64,000 nucleotides of DNA from Streptomyces ferrugineus (GTDB taxonomy: Bacteria > Actinomycetota > Actinomycetes > Streptomycetales > Streptomycetaceae): positions 9,337,001 through 9,401,000 of the forward strand of contig NZ_CP063373.1 of assembly GCF_015160855.1 (NCBI RefSeq). Reading direction: 5' to 3'. Positions 50,920 to 60,518 of this stretch are shown piece after piece (position 1 is the first letter of the stretch; each line of letters begins with the position of its first letter). The notes beneath the pieces are model-generated. The model saw only the letters and a program-made list of their open reading frames with translations, had not been told where the DNA came from and ran no database searches. The position numbers and the translations under genes were made by a program.

Positions 50920-52710
50920 ATGGCCCCGGTCACATCCCTCAGCGACTCCGTCAACAAGCAGCTCGCCGACGCCCTCGCTTCCGCCCTCCCGGAAGCCGAC
51001 GGAGTCGACCCGCTGCTGCGACGTAGCGACCGGGCCGACTTCCAGGCGAACGGCATTCTGGCGCTCGCCAAGAAGGCGAAGGCGAACCCTCGTGACCTGG
51101 CGACGCAGGTCGTCTCCCAGGTGGTCACCGGTGACGTGATCAAGGACATCGAAGTCTCGGGCCCCGGCTTCCTGAACGTGACGATCACGGACAAGTCGAT
51201 CACCGAGAACCTCGCGGCCCGGTACGCCGACCCGGACCGTCTCGGCGTACCCCAAGCGGAGCGTCCCGGCACCACGGTCATCGACTACGCCCAGCCGAAC
51301 GTGGCGAAGGAGATGCACGTGGGCCACCTGCGCTCCGCGGTGATCGGCGACTCGGCGGCCCAGCTCCTGGAGTTCACCGGCGAGACCGTGGTCCGGCGCC
51401 ACCACATCGGCGACTGGGGCACCCAGTTCGGCATGCTCATCCAGTACCTGGACGAGCACCCGCACGAGCTGGACCACAAGGAGGGCGAGGACCTCCAGCA
51501 GTCCGGCCAGGCGGCGATGTCGAACCTCGACCGGCTGTACAAGGCGGCGCGGCGGAAGTTCGACGCGGACGAGGAGTTCAAGACCCGCGCCCGGCGCCGG
51601 GTGGTCGACCTGCAGTCCGGCGACCCGCACACCCTCGCCACGTGGCAGAAGTTCGTGGACGAGTCGAAGATCTACTTCTTCTCCGTCTTCGAGAAGCTGG
51701 ACATGGAGATCCGCGACCCCGACATCGTCGGCGAGTCCGGCTACAACGACATGCTCGCGGAGACCTGCCGCCTGCTGGAGGAGTCGGGCGTCGCGGTCCG
51801 CTCCGAGGGCGCGCTGTGCGTGTTCTTCGACGACATCAAGGGCCCGGACGGCAACCCGGTCCCGCTGATCGTGCAGAAGTCGGACGGCGGCTACGGCTAC
51901 GCGGCCACCGACCTCTCCGCGATCCGCGACAGGGTCTTCAACCTCAAGGCGAACCGCCTCGTCTACGTCGTCGATGCCCGTCAGTCGCTGCACTTCAAGA
52001 TGGTCTTCGAGACGGCACGCAGGGCGGGCTGGCTGGGCGATGTCTGGCTGGACGACGACGTGAAGGCGTACCAGCTCGCCTTCGGCACGGTCCTCGGCAA
52101 GGACGGCAAGCCGTTCAAGACGCGTGAGGGCGAGACGGTCCGGCTGGTGGACCTGCTGGACGAGGCGATCGACCGCGCCACGGCCGTCGTACGGGAGAAG
52201 GACACCCTCGGTCAGCTCTCCGAGGAGGAGATCGCCGAGCGGGGTGCCCAGGTGGGCATCGGCGCGGTGAAGTACGCGGACCTGTCGACGTCGGCGAACC
52301 GGGACTACAAGTTCGACCTGGACCAGATGGTCTCGCTGAACGGCGACACGTCGGTCTACCTGCAGTACGCCTACGCCCGTATCCAGTCGATCCTGCGCAA
52401 GGCCGGCGACGTACGGCCCGCCGCGCACCCGGAGCTGGAGCTGCACCCGGCGGAGCGGGCCCTGGGTCTGCACGTGGACGGGTTCGCGGAGACGGTGGCC
52501 GAGGCGGCCGCGGAGTACGCCCCGCACAAGATGGCGGCGTACCTGTACCAGCTGGCGTCGCTGTACACGTCCTTCTACGACAAGTGCCCGGTGCTGAAGG
52601 CCGAGACGGCCGAGCAGGTCGAGAACCGCCTGTTCCTGTGCGACGTGACGGCCCGCACCCTGCACCGGGGCATGGCCCTGCTGGGCATCCGGACGCCCGA
52701 GCGGCTCTGA
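50920..52710 (+). CDS. argS: Arginyl-tRNA synthetase
   Basis: 596 residues, class I. It has an N-terminal additional domain, then [25 protein letters not shown] (HVGH motif), [18 protein letters not shown], and [13 protein letters not shown] near the anticodon-binding DALR domain at the C-terminus. A canonical KMSKS is replaced by a degenerate loop ([14 protein letters not shown]), as in many bacterial ArgRS. Complete. Confidence 0.97.
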   Translation: MAPVTSLSDSVNKQLADALASALPEADGVDPLLRRSDRADFQANGILALAKKAKANPRDLATQVVSQVVTGDVIKDIEVSGPGFLNVTITDKSITENLAARYADPDRLGVPQAERPGTTVIDYAQPNVAKEMHVGHLRSAVIGDSAAQLLEFTGETVVRRHHIGDWGTQFGMLIQYLDEHPHELDHKEGEDLQQSGQAAMSNLDRLYKAARRKFDADEEFKTRARRRVVDLQSGDPHTLATWQKFVDESKIYFFSVFEKLDMEIRDPDIVGESGYNDMLAETCRLLEESGVAVRSEGALCVFFDDIKGPDGNPVPLIVQKSDGGYGYAATDLSAIRDRVFNLKANRLVYVVDARQSLHFKMVFETARRAGWLGDVWLDDDVKAYQLAFGTVLGKDGKPFKTREGETVRLVDLLDEAIDRATAVVREKDTLGQLSEEEIAERGAQVGIGAVKYADLSTSANRDYKFDLDQMVSLNGDTSVYLQYAYARIQSILRKAGDVRPAAHPELELHPAERALGLHVDGFAETVAEAAAEYAPHKMAAYLYQLASLYTSFYDKCPVLKAETAEQVENRLFLCDVTARTLHRGMALLGIRTPERL

Positions 52711-52724
52711 GCGACGGCAACGGG

Positions 52725-52764
52725 CCGCGGCCCGTCCTCTCCCCCGAGGGAGGACGGGCCGCGG
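52725..52764 (+). terminator. argS terminator hairpin
   Basis: 15-bp perfect stem (CCGCGGCCCGTCCTC and complement) with a C-rich loop, 14 bp after the argS stop and before the convergent peptidoglycan-binding gene. Confidence 0.8.
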
Positions 52765-52788
52765 TGTGTGCGCGATCGTCAGATCGGC

Positions 52789-53253
52789 TCAGCAGCCGGT
52801 GGCGTTGAACTTCGAGAACGCGGACCTGGTCTCCGGTCCGGCGATCCCGTCCACGTCGAGGTGGTAGCCGAAGATGTCGCCGAAGAGGTTCAGGTAGCGC
52901 TGCAGCGCCCTGATCGTGTTGGGCCCGACGACTCCGTCGACGGTGCCGGCGTTGTGTCCCCTTGCATTGAGGAAACGCTGCGCCGCCTTCCAGCTGTTGG
53001 TGCCCAGCTGGCCGTCGATCGTGCCGGGGCTGTAACCCCGGTCGCGCAGCCAGCACTGCCAGTTCTTGGCCCGCTGGGTGCTCAGGCCGAGGTTGTTCAC
53101 GGCGAGGACGGAGACGTCCTGGGCGCTCACCGCGGGCTTGGCGGCGGGCTGGGACGCCGCGAAGCCGGTGCCCGCGGCCGCCACCGTTCCGGCGGCGAGC
53201 CCGATGACGGCGGTGAGGCTGACGACGGTCCTCGTCAACGCGTTCGAACGCAT
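52789..53253 (-). CDS. Secreted peptidoglycan-binding protein
   Basis: 154 residues. Signal peptide about 1-33 (TVVSLTAVIGLAAGTVAAAGTGFAA). Two PG_binding_1 repeats: WLRDRGYSPGTIDGQLGTNSWKAAQRFLNARG and HNAGTVDGVVGPNTIRALQRYL, and a third shorter unit LDVDGIAGPETRSAFSKF. No catalytic domain is present. Divergent from the HTH-PG-binding gene at 53534, suggesting shared function. Confidence 0.9.
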   Translation of the reverse strand: MRSNALTRTVVSLTAVIGLAAGTVAAAGTGFAASQPAAKPAVSAQDVSVLAVNNLGLSTQRAKNWQCWLRDRGYSPGTIDGQLGTNSWKAAQRFLNARGHNAGTVDGVVGPNTIRALQRYLNLFGDIFGYHLDVDGIAGPETRSAFSKFNATGC

Positions 53254-53533
53254 TCTTCCCCCTTGGGGTCGTGGGACGGCACTCGACGTGCCGCCGGCTG
53301 ACGAATCGAGAGTGCGCGGCGGGTGGCGCGGCTTGCCACAGTTGCCGCAGAAGTGACGTCATCGCGGGATGTCCCGGCCTCTGACCTGCATGGACACCGC
53401 CCGTCGGGACGTCACGGCGAGACGTCCGGGATGGGCGTTGGCTGATTCCTTACCGGTGCGGGAACCTGATTCCGGTGTGGGCCGTGGATGCTGATGCAGA
53501 ATGCGACAGGGCACGAACCCGCATGGGGGGAAC

Positions 53534-54319
53534 ATGTCGCGTTGGGCAGCGCTGCCCGCGGAACTGGATCCGCGCGTACGGCAACTGGTCGTGCGCCTGC
53601 GCCGGCTGAAGGACCACAGCGGTCTGAGCCTGCGGCAGTTGGCGGCGCGGACCGGATACAGCCAGAAGTCGTGGGAACGGTATCTGGGCGGCAGATCCCT
53701 GCCCGCCCGGGAGGCCGTCGAGGCGCTGGCCCGGGTGGCGGGCGAGGATCCGACGCGCCTGCTGGCGCTGCACGAGGTCGCCGAGGAGGCGTGGGGGAAC
53801 AGCCGCGCCGACGCGGAGGCGCCGACAGGGCCGGAGATCCTCGCCACCGACTCCGCCGAGGCCATCGGGACGCGTTCGCCCGGCCGTTCGCTGCGCATCG
53901 CGCTCGTGGCGGGAGCGGTCGCGCTGGTGCTGGCGGTCTCCACGGCCGTCCTCCTCGTCGTACGACTGGGCGGCGAGGCGGAGGAGCGGCCCACGACGTC
54001 CCGCCCCGCTGCCGCCGCGTCGGCAACCGCCCCGGCCGCGGGGGCGACACCCACGTACACCTGCCGCATCGAGCGGATCGACGGCCGCTGGTACGCGGGC
54101 CTCAGCCACACCCGGGACGCCATCGTGGCGTACGGCCACGCGGGGCCGATGGTGGCCGAGGCGCAGTGCCTGCTGCGCCGGGCGGGCATCTCGCCGGGCA
54201 CCGTCGACGGGATCTTCGGCCCGAAGACGGAACGCGCGGTCAAGCAGGCGCAGCGGCGGGCGGAGCTGGTCGTGGACGGCATCATCGGGCCGCACACCTG
54301 GAAGGTGTTACGGCGATGA
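53534..54319 (+). CDS. Membrane-anchored HTH regulator with peptidoglycan-binding ectodomain (TTA codon)
   Basis: 261 residues from ATG 53534 (GGGGGGAA ahead). XRE-type HTH near residues 18-75 (LVVRLRRLKDHSGLSLRQLAARTGYSQKSWERYLGGRSLPAREAVEALARV), one membrane helix (about 122-144, IALVAGAVALVLAVSTAVLLVV), then an extracytoplasmic PG_binding_1 domain (MVAEAQCLLRRAGISPGTVDGIFGPKTERAVKQAQ). The topology suggests a one-component sensor linking cell wall state to transcription. A TTA codon is at 54308-54310. The stop overlaps the next gene (ATGA). Confidence 0.85.
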   Translation: MSRWAALPAELDPRVRQLVVRLRRLKDHSGLSLRQLAARTGYSQKSWERYLGGRSLPAREAVEALARVAGEDPTRLLALHEVAEEAWGNSRADAEAPTGPEILATDSAEAIGTRSPGRSLRIALVAGAVALVLAVSTAVLLVVRLGGEAEERPTTSRPAAAASATAPAAGATPTYTCRIERIDGRWYAGLSHTRDAIVAYGHAGPMVAEAQCLLRRAGISPGTVDGIFGPKTERAVKQAQRRAELVVDGIIGPHTWKVLRR

Positions 54320-55176
54320 CGACGACGCCGTCCCCGGAGCGGGCCCGGCTGGCCGCCTCGTTACGGGAGTTGAAGGGGCGGACCGGTCTGAGTCTGGCCG
54401 GGCTCGCGGCGAAGACCGCGTTCAGCAAGTCGTCCTGGGACCGCTACCTCAACGGCAGGACGCTCCCGCCGCGCGAGGCGGTGCAGGAACTGTGCCGGCT
54501 CGCCGGGGAGCGGGAGGGGCGCTGTCTGGCCCTGTGGGAGATCGCGGAGTCGGAGGGGAGCGGGCGGGCGACGGCGCAGGAGGCGCGCGGTCCCACGTCG
54601 CCCTCTCCTCCCGACGAGGCGACGCCCGGCGGGAGCGCCGACGACGACGGCGCCATGCACCGCAGGGCGACGGTCGTGGCGGTGCTCGCGTCGGTGTGCG
54701 CCGTGGCGGTCGGGGGCATCGCCGCGGTGGTCCTCCTGCTGCCGAACCGGGGCGGCGAACCGCGCGCTTCGCTGTCGCCGCCCCCGGCCGTGACCGGGCC
54801 GCGCTGCCAGGGTGAGGTGTGCGAGGGCAAGAGCGCCATGCGGATGCGGTGCGCGGGCGGGCCGGAGACCCTCGGCCAGCACCGGACCGCCTCCGGCGCC
54901 TGGCTGGAACTGCGTTACAGCCGGGAGTGCGGGACGAGTTGGGCCCGGATGTGGGCGACGCGCATCGGCGACCGGCTCGACATGACGGCGTCCGGTGGCG
55001 AGGGCGGCGACGCCGGTGCCGATCGGGTGCGCAGCGCGGAGGTCGAGAACGGCATCGACGCGGCCAACTACGTCTACACCTCCATGACCGTGGCCCGCCC
55101 CGGAGCCGTCGTCCGGGCCTGCTTCCACCCGGCCGCGGGCGGCGAGGAGTGTTTCGACAGGCGTGTGACGAGGTGA
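54316..55176 (+). CDS. Membrane-anchored HTH protein with DUF2690 ectodomain (TTA codon)
   Basis: 286 residues. An XRE-type HTH at the N-terminus is closely similar to the preceding protein (LAASLRELKGRTGLSLAGLAAKTAFSKSSWDRYLNGRTLPPREAV). Membrane helix about 116-139 (VVAVLASVCAVAVGGIAAVVLLL). The ectodomain has the Cys pattern CQGEVCEGKSA...CAGGPETLG...WLELRYSRECGTSWARMWATRIGD of DUF2690. Codon 16 is TTA (54361-54363). Translationally coupled to the upstream homologue, so they may act together. Confidence 0.85.
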   Translation: MTTTPSPERARLAASLRELKGRTGLSLAGLAAKTAFSKSSWDRYLNGRTLPPREAVQELCRLAGEREGRCLALWEIAESEGSGRATAQEARGPTSPSPPDEATPGGSADDDGAMHRRATVVAVLASVCAVAVGGIAAVVLLLPNRGGEPRASLSPPPAVTGPRCQGEVCEGKSAMRMRCAGGPETLGQHRTASGAWLELRYSRECGTSWARMWATRIGDRLDMTASGGEGGDAGADRVRSAEVENGIDAANYVYTSMTVARPGAVVRACFHPAAGGEECFDRRVTR

Positions 55177-55213
55177 GGGCGCGTTGTCAGTGGCTGCCCC
55201 TACAGTCACCGGC

Positions 55214-56008
55214 ATGGCGACACTTCCGAACCCCCTGCCGAGGCTCGCTTCCCTCGGTCTGCCCCTTCCGCTCGGAGGCCTGGTCCAGGCCACGGTCGAC
55301 GGGCCGTGGCACGAGCCGCTGCTGTGGCTGGCGGACGACCGGGCGGATCCCGGCGACTGGGCCGCGCTCGGGCGGACGGCACCGGCCGTGGGCCTGCTTC
55401 CGATCGTGCTCGACGTCGGCGCCGGCCATGACGGCCCGGAGCTGTGGGCGTTGATGCCCGGCGAGATGTCGTACCCCGGGGATCACGACGCCGAGGAGGT
55501 GCTGGAGGAGTTCTGGGACGAGTGCGCGGACGACGACGCGCACTGGCCGGGCCTGGCCGCCACCGAGACCCCCGAGAACGCCGAGGGCGCCGACTCCGCC
55601 CCGGACCCGGAATCCGTCGCCTCCGACATCGTGGACGCCCTCCTCGACGGCGGCGGCCCCCTCAAGGACCCGCGTCTCGCCCTGGTCCCGGCCCGCCGCA
55701 GCGCCGACATCCCCACGGCGATCGGCTGGACGGGCCCGGCGAACCACGAGAGCGACACCGGCCGGCTGTCCGCGGTGCTCCGCTCCTGGGAGGACCGCTT
55801 CGGCATACGGGTCGTGGCGCTCGGCTTCGACACCCTGCTGGTGTCGGTCGCCGCCCCGCCCACCACCCTGGCCGAGGCGGAGGCCCTGGCCGCCGAGCAC
55901 CTGGCGTTCTGCCCGGACAACATCTGGCAGAGCAGCGACACCACGCTCCGCGCCTACGCCGAGAACCGGCTCCTCAACCAGCCGGCCTGGCACTTCTGGT
56001 GGGACTGA
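55214..56008 (+). CDS. DUF4253-containing protein
   Basis: 264 residues. The C-terminal 110 residues (SAVLRSWEDRFGIRVVALGFDTLLVSVAAPPTTLAEAEALAAEHLAFCPDNIWQSSDTTLRAYAENRLLNQPAWHFWWD) are the DUF4253 domain. The N-terminal part is variable and acidic. Function unknown; common in streptomycetes near other immunity- or toxin-like families, but nothing here proves that. Confidence 0.82.
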   Translation: MATLPNPLPRLASLGLPLPLGGLVQATVDGPWHEPLLWLADDRADPGDWAALGRTAPAVGLLPIVLDVGAGHDGPELWALMPGEMSYPGDHDAEEVLEEFWDECADDDAHWPGLAATETPENAEGADSAPDPESVASDIVDALLDGGGPLKDPRLALVPARRSADIPTAIGWTGPANHESDTGRLSAVLRSWEDRFGIRVVALGFDTLLVSVAAPPTTLAEAEALAAEHLAFCPDNIWQSSDTTLRAYAENRLLNQPAWHFWWD

Positions 56009-56088
56009 CGGCACACCCTCGCGCTCGACGACGGTCCCGTGCCAGTCGACGACCTCGAAGCCGGGCCGCTCGTGCGGCCCTCGGAGAC

Positions 56089-57297
56089 TCAGCCCCGCAA
56101 CCCCTCCCCCAGCCTCCGCAGCCCCTCCCCGATCTCCTGCGGCGACTGCGTCACGAAGCAGAGCCGCAGCGTCGCCCGGTCCGGCTCGCCCGCGTAGAAG
56201 GGCGCTCCGGGCACGTAGGCGACATCGTGCCGCACCACCTCGGGCAGCAGCTCCGTCGTGTCGTACGACCGCGGAAGCCGGGCCCACAGGAACATGCCGC
56301 CCTCGGGCCGGTTCCAGGTCGACCCCTCCGGCAGCGCCGTCGCCAGCCCCGCCAGCATGGCGTCACGGCGCTCGCGGTAGACGTCCCTGACCCGGGCCAC
56401 ATGGGTGTCGAGGGTGCCGAGACAGCGGGCGGCGGCGAGCTGGTTGAGGGTCGGGGTGTGCAGGTCGGCCGCCTGCTTGGCGACGGCGCAGGCCCGCCGC
56501 AGCGCGGCCGGGGCGCGCAGCCAGCCCAGCCGCAGGCCGGGAGCCATCACCTTGGAGAAGGAGCCGAGCAGCGCCGTACGGTCCTCGGCGCCGGGGCACG
56601 CGGCGATCCAGGGCACGCGCTCCCCCTCGTAGCGCAGTTCGCCGTACGGATCGTCCTCGACGATCCACACCCCGCACCGTGCGGCGGCCTCGGCGACGGC
56701 CGCCCTGCGCTCGGCGGGCAGGGTCCGGCCGGTCGGGTTCTGGAAGGTGGGCACGGTGTAGAAGAGCTTCGGCCGCTCCCGCACCACCAGTTCCTCCAGC
56801 GCCCGCGGATCCACCCCGTCCGCATCGCCCGGCACGGCCACGATCCGGGCTCCCGCGAGGCCGAAGGCCTGAAGTGCCGCCAGATAGCAGGGGTCTTCGA
56901 CGAGGACGGTGTCCCCGGGTTCCAGCAGCGCGGTGGCCAGCAGGGACAGCCCCTGCTGGGAGCCGGTGGTGACGAGGAGGTCGTCGGCGTCGGTCCCGAG
57001 CCCTCGCGCCGACATGCGGGCGGCGAGCCCGGTACGCAGACTCGGCTCGCCCTCCGTCGTGGAGTACTGCAGGGCCGACGCCGGGGTCTCGGCGAGCACG
57101 TCCCGGAAGGCGGCGGCGATGGCGTCCCGGTCGAACAGCTCGGGCGCCGGCAGCCCGCCCGCGAAGTTGATCACCTCGGGCCGGGCGGTGACGGCGAGGA
57201 TGTCCCGCACGGGCGAACCACCGACAGCCCCGGTCCGCGCCGCCAGCGACGGCACGGCGGCTGGGGCGGGTCTGGGCGCGGGCTCGATGACGGTCAT
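56089..57297 (-). CDS. PLP-dependent aminotransferase, class I/II (2-aminoadipate type)
   Basis: 402 residues: INFAGGLPAPELFD, TTGSQQGLSLLATALL, VPTFQNPTGRTL, IVEDDPYGELRYEG and the PLP Lys in LLGSFSKVMAPGLRLGW. It resembles MocR/LysN-type aminotransferases but lacks an HTH domain, so it is an enzyme. Likely substrates are 2-aminoadipate or branched/aromatic amino acids. The gene is preceded by a plausible promoter. Confidence 0.92.
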   Translation of the reverse strand: MTVIEPAPRPAPAAVPSLAARTGAVGGSPVRDILAVTARPEVINFAGGLPAPELFDRDAIAAAFRDVLAETPASALQYSTTEGEPSLRTGLAARMSARGLGTDADDLLVTTGSQQGLSLLATALLEPGDTVLVEDPCYLAALQAFGLAGARIVAVPGDADGVDPRALEELVVRERPKLFYTVPTFQNPTGRTLPAERRAAVAEAAARCGVWIVEDDPYGELRYEGERVPWIAACPGAEDRTALLGSFSKVMAPGLRLGWLRAPAALRRACAVAKQAADLHTPTLNQLAAARCLGTLDTHVARVRDVYRERRDAMLAGLATALPEGSTWNRPEGGMFLWARLPRSYDTTELLPEVVRHDVAYVPGAPFYAGEPDRATLRLCFVTQSPQEIGEGLRRLGEGLRG

Positions 57298-57346
57298 GAC
57301 GCGGCTCCTTGGGCTACGGCGACGGGCGGGACGGCTCTTGCCGGGC

Positions 57347-57374
57347 AGCCTAGAGAACTAAATGTCGCCTACAA
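57347..57374 (-). promoter_or_regulatory. Promoter for the aminotransferase gene
   Basis: On the minus strand TTGTAG (57369-57374) and TAGGCT (57347-57352) are 16 bp apart, close to streptomycete housekeeping promoters. The remainder of the 327-bp gap 57298-57624 shows nothing else that I can support. Confidence 0.45.
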
Positions 57375-57624
57375 GCAGATTTCCGCGATCCGGACCGCGC
57401 ACCCCGCGCTCCGCCCCGCACACCGCCCCACACCCGCGCCCGCCACGCCGCACCCGAGTCTCCCGGCGTCCCACTCCACCCCACCGGGACATACCATCCG
57501 CGCAGGTCAGAGACGGTCCCACCGCACGAGCGTCCCGAATTCCCGGCCGAAGGTGGCAACCGGGAGGGATGATCACGCAGGCTGGGGTCCGACCCCAACC
57601 CCCACCCAAGGAGAGGGCCACCCC

Positions 57625-57885
57625 ATGTCCGCGTCCGCGCCCGTGTCCGCATCCCCGGCCCGTCGCCCCCGCGCCCGGCTGCTCGCCGCCACGCTGGTGA
57701 CGATCGCCGCGCTCACGCTCACCGCGTGCGAGGACGGCCACGGCCTGCGCGACGAGGGCCCGTCGACCCCGACCAGCCCGACCCCGACCAGCCCGACCCC
57801 GACCAGCCCGACCCCGACCAGCCCGACCCCGACCAGCCCGACCGCGACGACGCCCGGGACGCCGTCACCGTCGGACACCCCGTGA
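57625..57885 (+). CDS. Small lipoprotein with Pro-Thr-Ser repeats
   Basis: 86 residues. Strong ribosome site (AAGGAGAGGG). Signal peptide and lipobox LTAC near residue 35, followed by a short charged segment and a repetitive TPTSP tail made by a tandem DNA repeat. Such tails are extended linkers at the cell surface. Function unknown; there is no folded domain after the lipobox. Confidence 0.75.
   Translation: MSASAPVSASPARRPRARLLAATLVTIAALTLTACEDGHGLRDEGPSTPTSPTPTSPTPTSPTPTSPTPTSPTATTPGTPSPSDTP
57766..57845 (+). repeat. 15-bp tandem repeat encoding PTPTS units
   Basis: About five copies of CCCGACCCCGACCAG inside the lipoprotein gene. The unit is a multiple of three, so copy-number change would alter tail length without breaking the frame. 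Confidence 0.85.
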
Positions 57886-57912
57886 CGACGCCCTCCACCG
57901 GGCCGCCCCTCG

Positions 57913-58908
57913 CTACCGGCCCAGCCGCTGCGCGACCTCCGTCGCCCAGTAGGTGAGGATGTTGCGCGCACCGGCCCGCTTGATGCCGGTCAGCGTCTCG
58001 AGGATCGCCCGGTCCCGGTCGATCCAGCCCTTCTCGGCGGCGGCCTCGACCATCGAGTACTCACCGGAGATCTGATAGGCGGCGACCGGCACGTCCACGG
58101 CGTCCGCGACCCGCGCCAGGATGTCGAGGTAGGGCCCGGCGGGCTTGACCATCACCATGTCGGCGCCCTCTTCGAGGTCGAGGGCCAGCTCCCGCATCGA
58201 CTCCCGCGCATTGGCGGGGTCCTGCTGATACGTCTTCCGATCGCCCTTCAGCGACGAGGCGACGGCCTCCCGGAAGGGCCCGTAGAAGGCGGAGGCGTAC
58301 TTGGCGGTGTAGGCGAGGATCGCGACGTCCTCCCGCCCGATCTGGTCGAGCGCATCGCGAACGACGCCGATCTGCCCGTCCATCATCCCGCTGGGCCCCA
58401 CGACATGGGCCCCCGCGTCGGCCTGCACCTGCGCCATCTCGGCGTACCGCTCGAGGGTGGCGTCGTTGTCGACCCGCCCGTCGGCGTCGAGCACCCCACA
58501 GTGCCCGTGATCGACGGTCTCGTCGAGGCACAGGTCGGACATGACGAGCAGTTCGTCCCCCACCTCGGCCCGCACGTCCCGGATGGCGACCTGCAGAATC
58601 CCGTCCGGATCGGTACCGGGCGTCCCGAGGGCGTCCTTCTTCGCCTCCTCCGGCACCCCGAACAGCATGATCCCGGAGACACCGGCCGCCACCGCCTCCG
58701 CCGCGGCCTTCTTCAGGCTGTCCCGGGTGTGCTGCACGACCCCCGGCATGGCGGCGATCGGCACCGGCTCGCTGACTCCCTCGCGCACGAAGGCCGGGAG
58801 GATGAGGTCGGCGGGGTGCAGCCGGGTCTCGGCGACCATGCGCCGCATGACGGGGCTGGTCCGCAGACGCCGCGGCCGAGTACCGGGGAAGGATCCGTAC
58901 GTCGTCAT
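57913..58908 (-). CDS. hemB: Porphobilinogen synthase (delta-aminolevulinic acid dehydratase)
   Basis: 331 residues. Lys active-site regions [17 protein letters not shown] and [15 protein letters not shown]; the metal-site region [25 protein letters not shown] shows DHGHCG with few Cys, as in Mg-type rather than Zn-type enzymes. Condenses two aminolevulinate molecules. It is separated from hemD by a plus-strand oxidoreductase gene. Confidence 0.97.
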   Translation of the reverse strand: MTTYGSFPGTRPRRLRTSPVMRRMVAETRLHPADLILPAFVREGVSEPVPIAAMPGVVQHTRDSLKKAAAEAVAAGVSGIMLFGVPEEAKKDALGTPGTDPDGILQVAIRDVRAEVGDELLVMSDLCLDETVDHGHCGVLDADGRVDNDATLERYAEMAQVQADAGAHVVGPSGMMDGQIGVVRDALDQIGREDVAILAYTAKYASAFYGPFREAVASSLKGDRKTYQQDPANARESMRELALDLEEGADMVMVKPAGPYLDILARVADAVDVPVAAYQISGEYSMVEAAAEKGWIDRDRAILETLTGIKRAGARNILTYWATEVAQRLGR

Positions 58909-59072
58909 GCCACCTACGCTACGCCCGCCCCGGCGACGCCTTTGCCGACGGCAAGTCGGAACGCGGGCCCGGAATCCGGCGGCCCGGCATGCGGTGAGGA
59001 CACGCCCGGCCCATCCTGAAAGAAGGCCCGGGAACCTCTGGACCCCTCCGTACGCACACCACGGAGGCGATG

Positions 59073-60458
59073 ATGACCACCGCCCACCACAACACCCCCT
59101 TCCTCTTCGCCCTTTCGGACATCCACGGCCCGGTCCTGCGCCCCGGCGACGACGGTTACGCCGACGAGGTCATTGGCTTCAACCTGGCCGCACTGCACAC
59201 GCCGGACGTGGTCGTGGGCGCGACGGGCGCCGACGACGTCGTGGCGGCCCTGCGCTGGGCGACGGCCACCGGCACGCCGGTCGCGGTCCAGGCGACGGGC
59301 CACGGCGCGAACTTCCCGATCGACCACGGCCTGCTGATCAGCACGGCCCGCATGACCGACGTACGGATCGACCCGGCGCAGCGCCTCGCCACCATCGCGG
59401 CCGGCGCGAAGTGGCGGCATGTCCTGGACGCGGCCGCACTCCACGGCCTGGCCGCGCTCGCCGGGACGTCCACGGACGCGGGCGCGGTCGGCTACACGCT
59501 GGGCGGCGGGCTCCCCGTGCTGGGCAGGGCCTACGGCTACGCGGCCGACATGGTCCGCTCCTTCCAGGTCGCCACGCCCGACGGCACGCTGCGCGAGTGC
59601 GACGCCGACCACGAGCCGGAGCTGTTCTGGGCGCTGCGCGGCGGCAAGGGCAACGTCGGCGTCGTCACCTCCATGACGTGCGAACTGCTCCCCCTGCCCA
59701 CGATCCTGGGCGGCGGGGTCTACTGCCCCGGCGAGCACGCCGAGACCGTGCTGCGCACGTGGGCCGACTGGACACGGACGGTCCCGGACGAGATGTGCAG
59801 CGCCTTCACCCTCCTACGGCTGCCACCCATCCCGGAGATCCCCGAACCCCTGCGCGGCGGCTTCTGGGCCCGCGTCGCCATCGCCTGGCCAGGAGACCCC
59901 GCCGAGGGAGAGCGCCTCCTCGCCCCTGTCCGCGAGGCGGCACCGGTGGCGGTCGACACGGTCGAGGAGATGCCGTACGCGGCCCTGGACCGCATCCACA
60001 TGGAGCCACAGGACCCGTTGCCGGCCCGCGAGGCGTGCGCCCTGCTGCGCGACCTGACCCCCGACGCCATCCGCACCTTCCTGGCCGAGGCGGGCCCCGA
60101 GGTGCCCGACCACCCTCTCCTCATGGTGGAGATCCGCCACATGGGAGGCGCCCTGTCCCGCCCCGCCCGCCAGGACGACGCGATCTGCGCCCGGGACGCG
60201 GACTACATCCTGGAAACGGTGGGCGTTCTGGCCGCCCCACCAGCGGCCCAGGCGATCGAACAGGCCACGGCATCCCTGTACACCGCGATGTCCCCCTACG
60301 GCACGGGCCACACGATGGTCAACCTGCACGGCACCCCGGGCGACGACACCGACCGAGCCCGACCCTGGACCCCGGAGGTCTACCACCGCCTGCGCCAGGA
60401 CAAGTCAACCTACGACCCGGCAAACCTGCTCCGCTTCGGCCACACGGTGTCCCCGTAG
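59073..60458 (+). CDS. FAD-linked oxidoreductase (BBE/PCMH type)
   Basis: 461 residues from ATG 59073 (GGAGG five bases ahead). PCMH-type FAD domain: [37 protein letters not shown] and [32 protein letters not shown]. The C-terminal berberine-bridge-type segment is [15 protein letters not shown]. Probably a flavin oxidase of sugars or secondary metabolites. It is inserted between hemB and hemD on the opposite strand, apart from heme synthesis. Confidence 0.9.
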   Translation: MTTAHHNTPFLFALSDIHGPVLRPGDDGYADEVIGFNLAALHTPDVVVGATGADDVVAALRWATATGTPVAVQATGHGANFPIDHGLLISTARMTDVRIDPAQRLATIAAGAKWRHVLDAAALHGLAALAGTSTDAGAVGYTLGGGLPVLGRAYGYAADMVRSFQVATPDGTLRECDADHEPELFWALRGGKGNVGVVTSMTCELLPLPTILGGGVYCPGEHAETVLRTWADWTRTVPDEMCSAFTLLRLPPIPEIPEPLRGGFWARVAIAWPGDPAEGERLLAPVREAAPVAVDTVEEMPYAALDRIHMEPQDPLPAREACALLRDLTPDAIRTFLAEAGPEVPDHPLLMVEIRHMGGALSRPARQDDAICARDADYILETVGVLAAPPAAQAIEQATASLYTAMSPYGTGHTMVNLHGTPGDDTDRARPWTPEVYHRLRQDKSTYDPANLLRFGHTVSP

Positions 60459-60518
60459 AAACACCCCGTCCGGCGTGCGGGTCTGGGGACACGCAGCCCC
60501 CAGACCCCCGACAACGAC

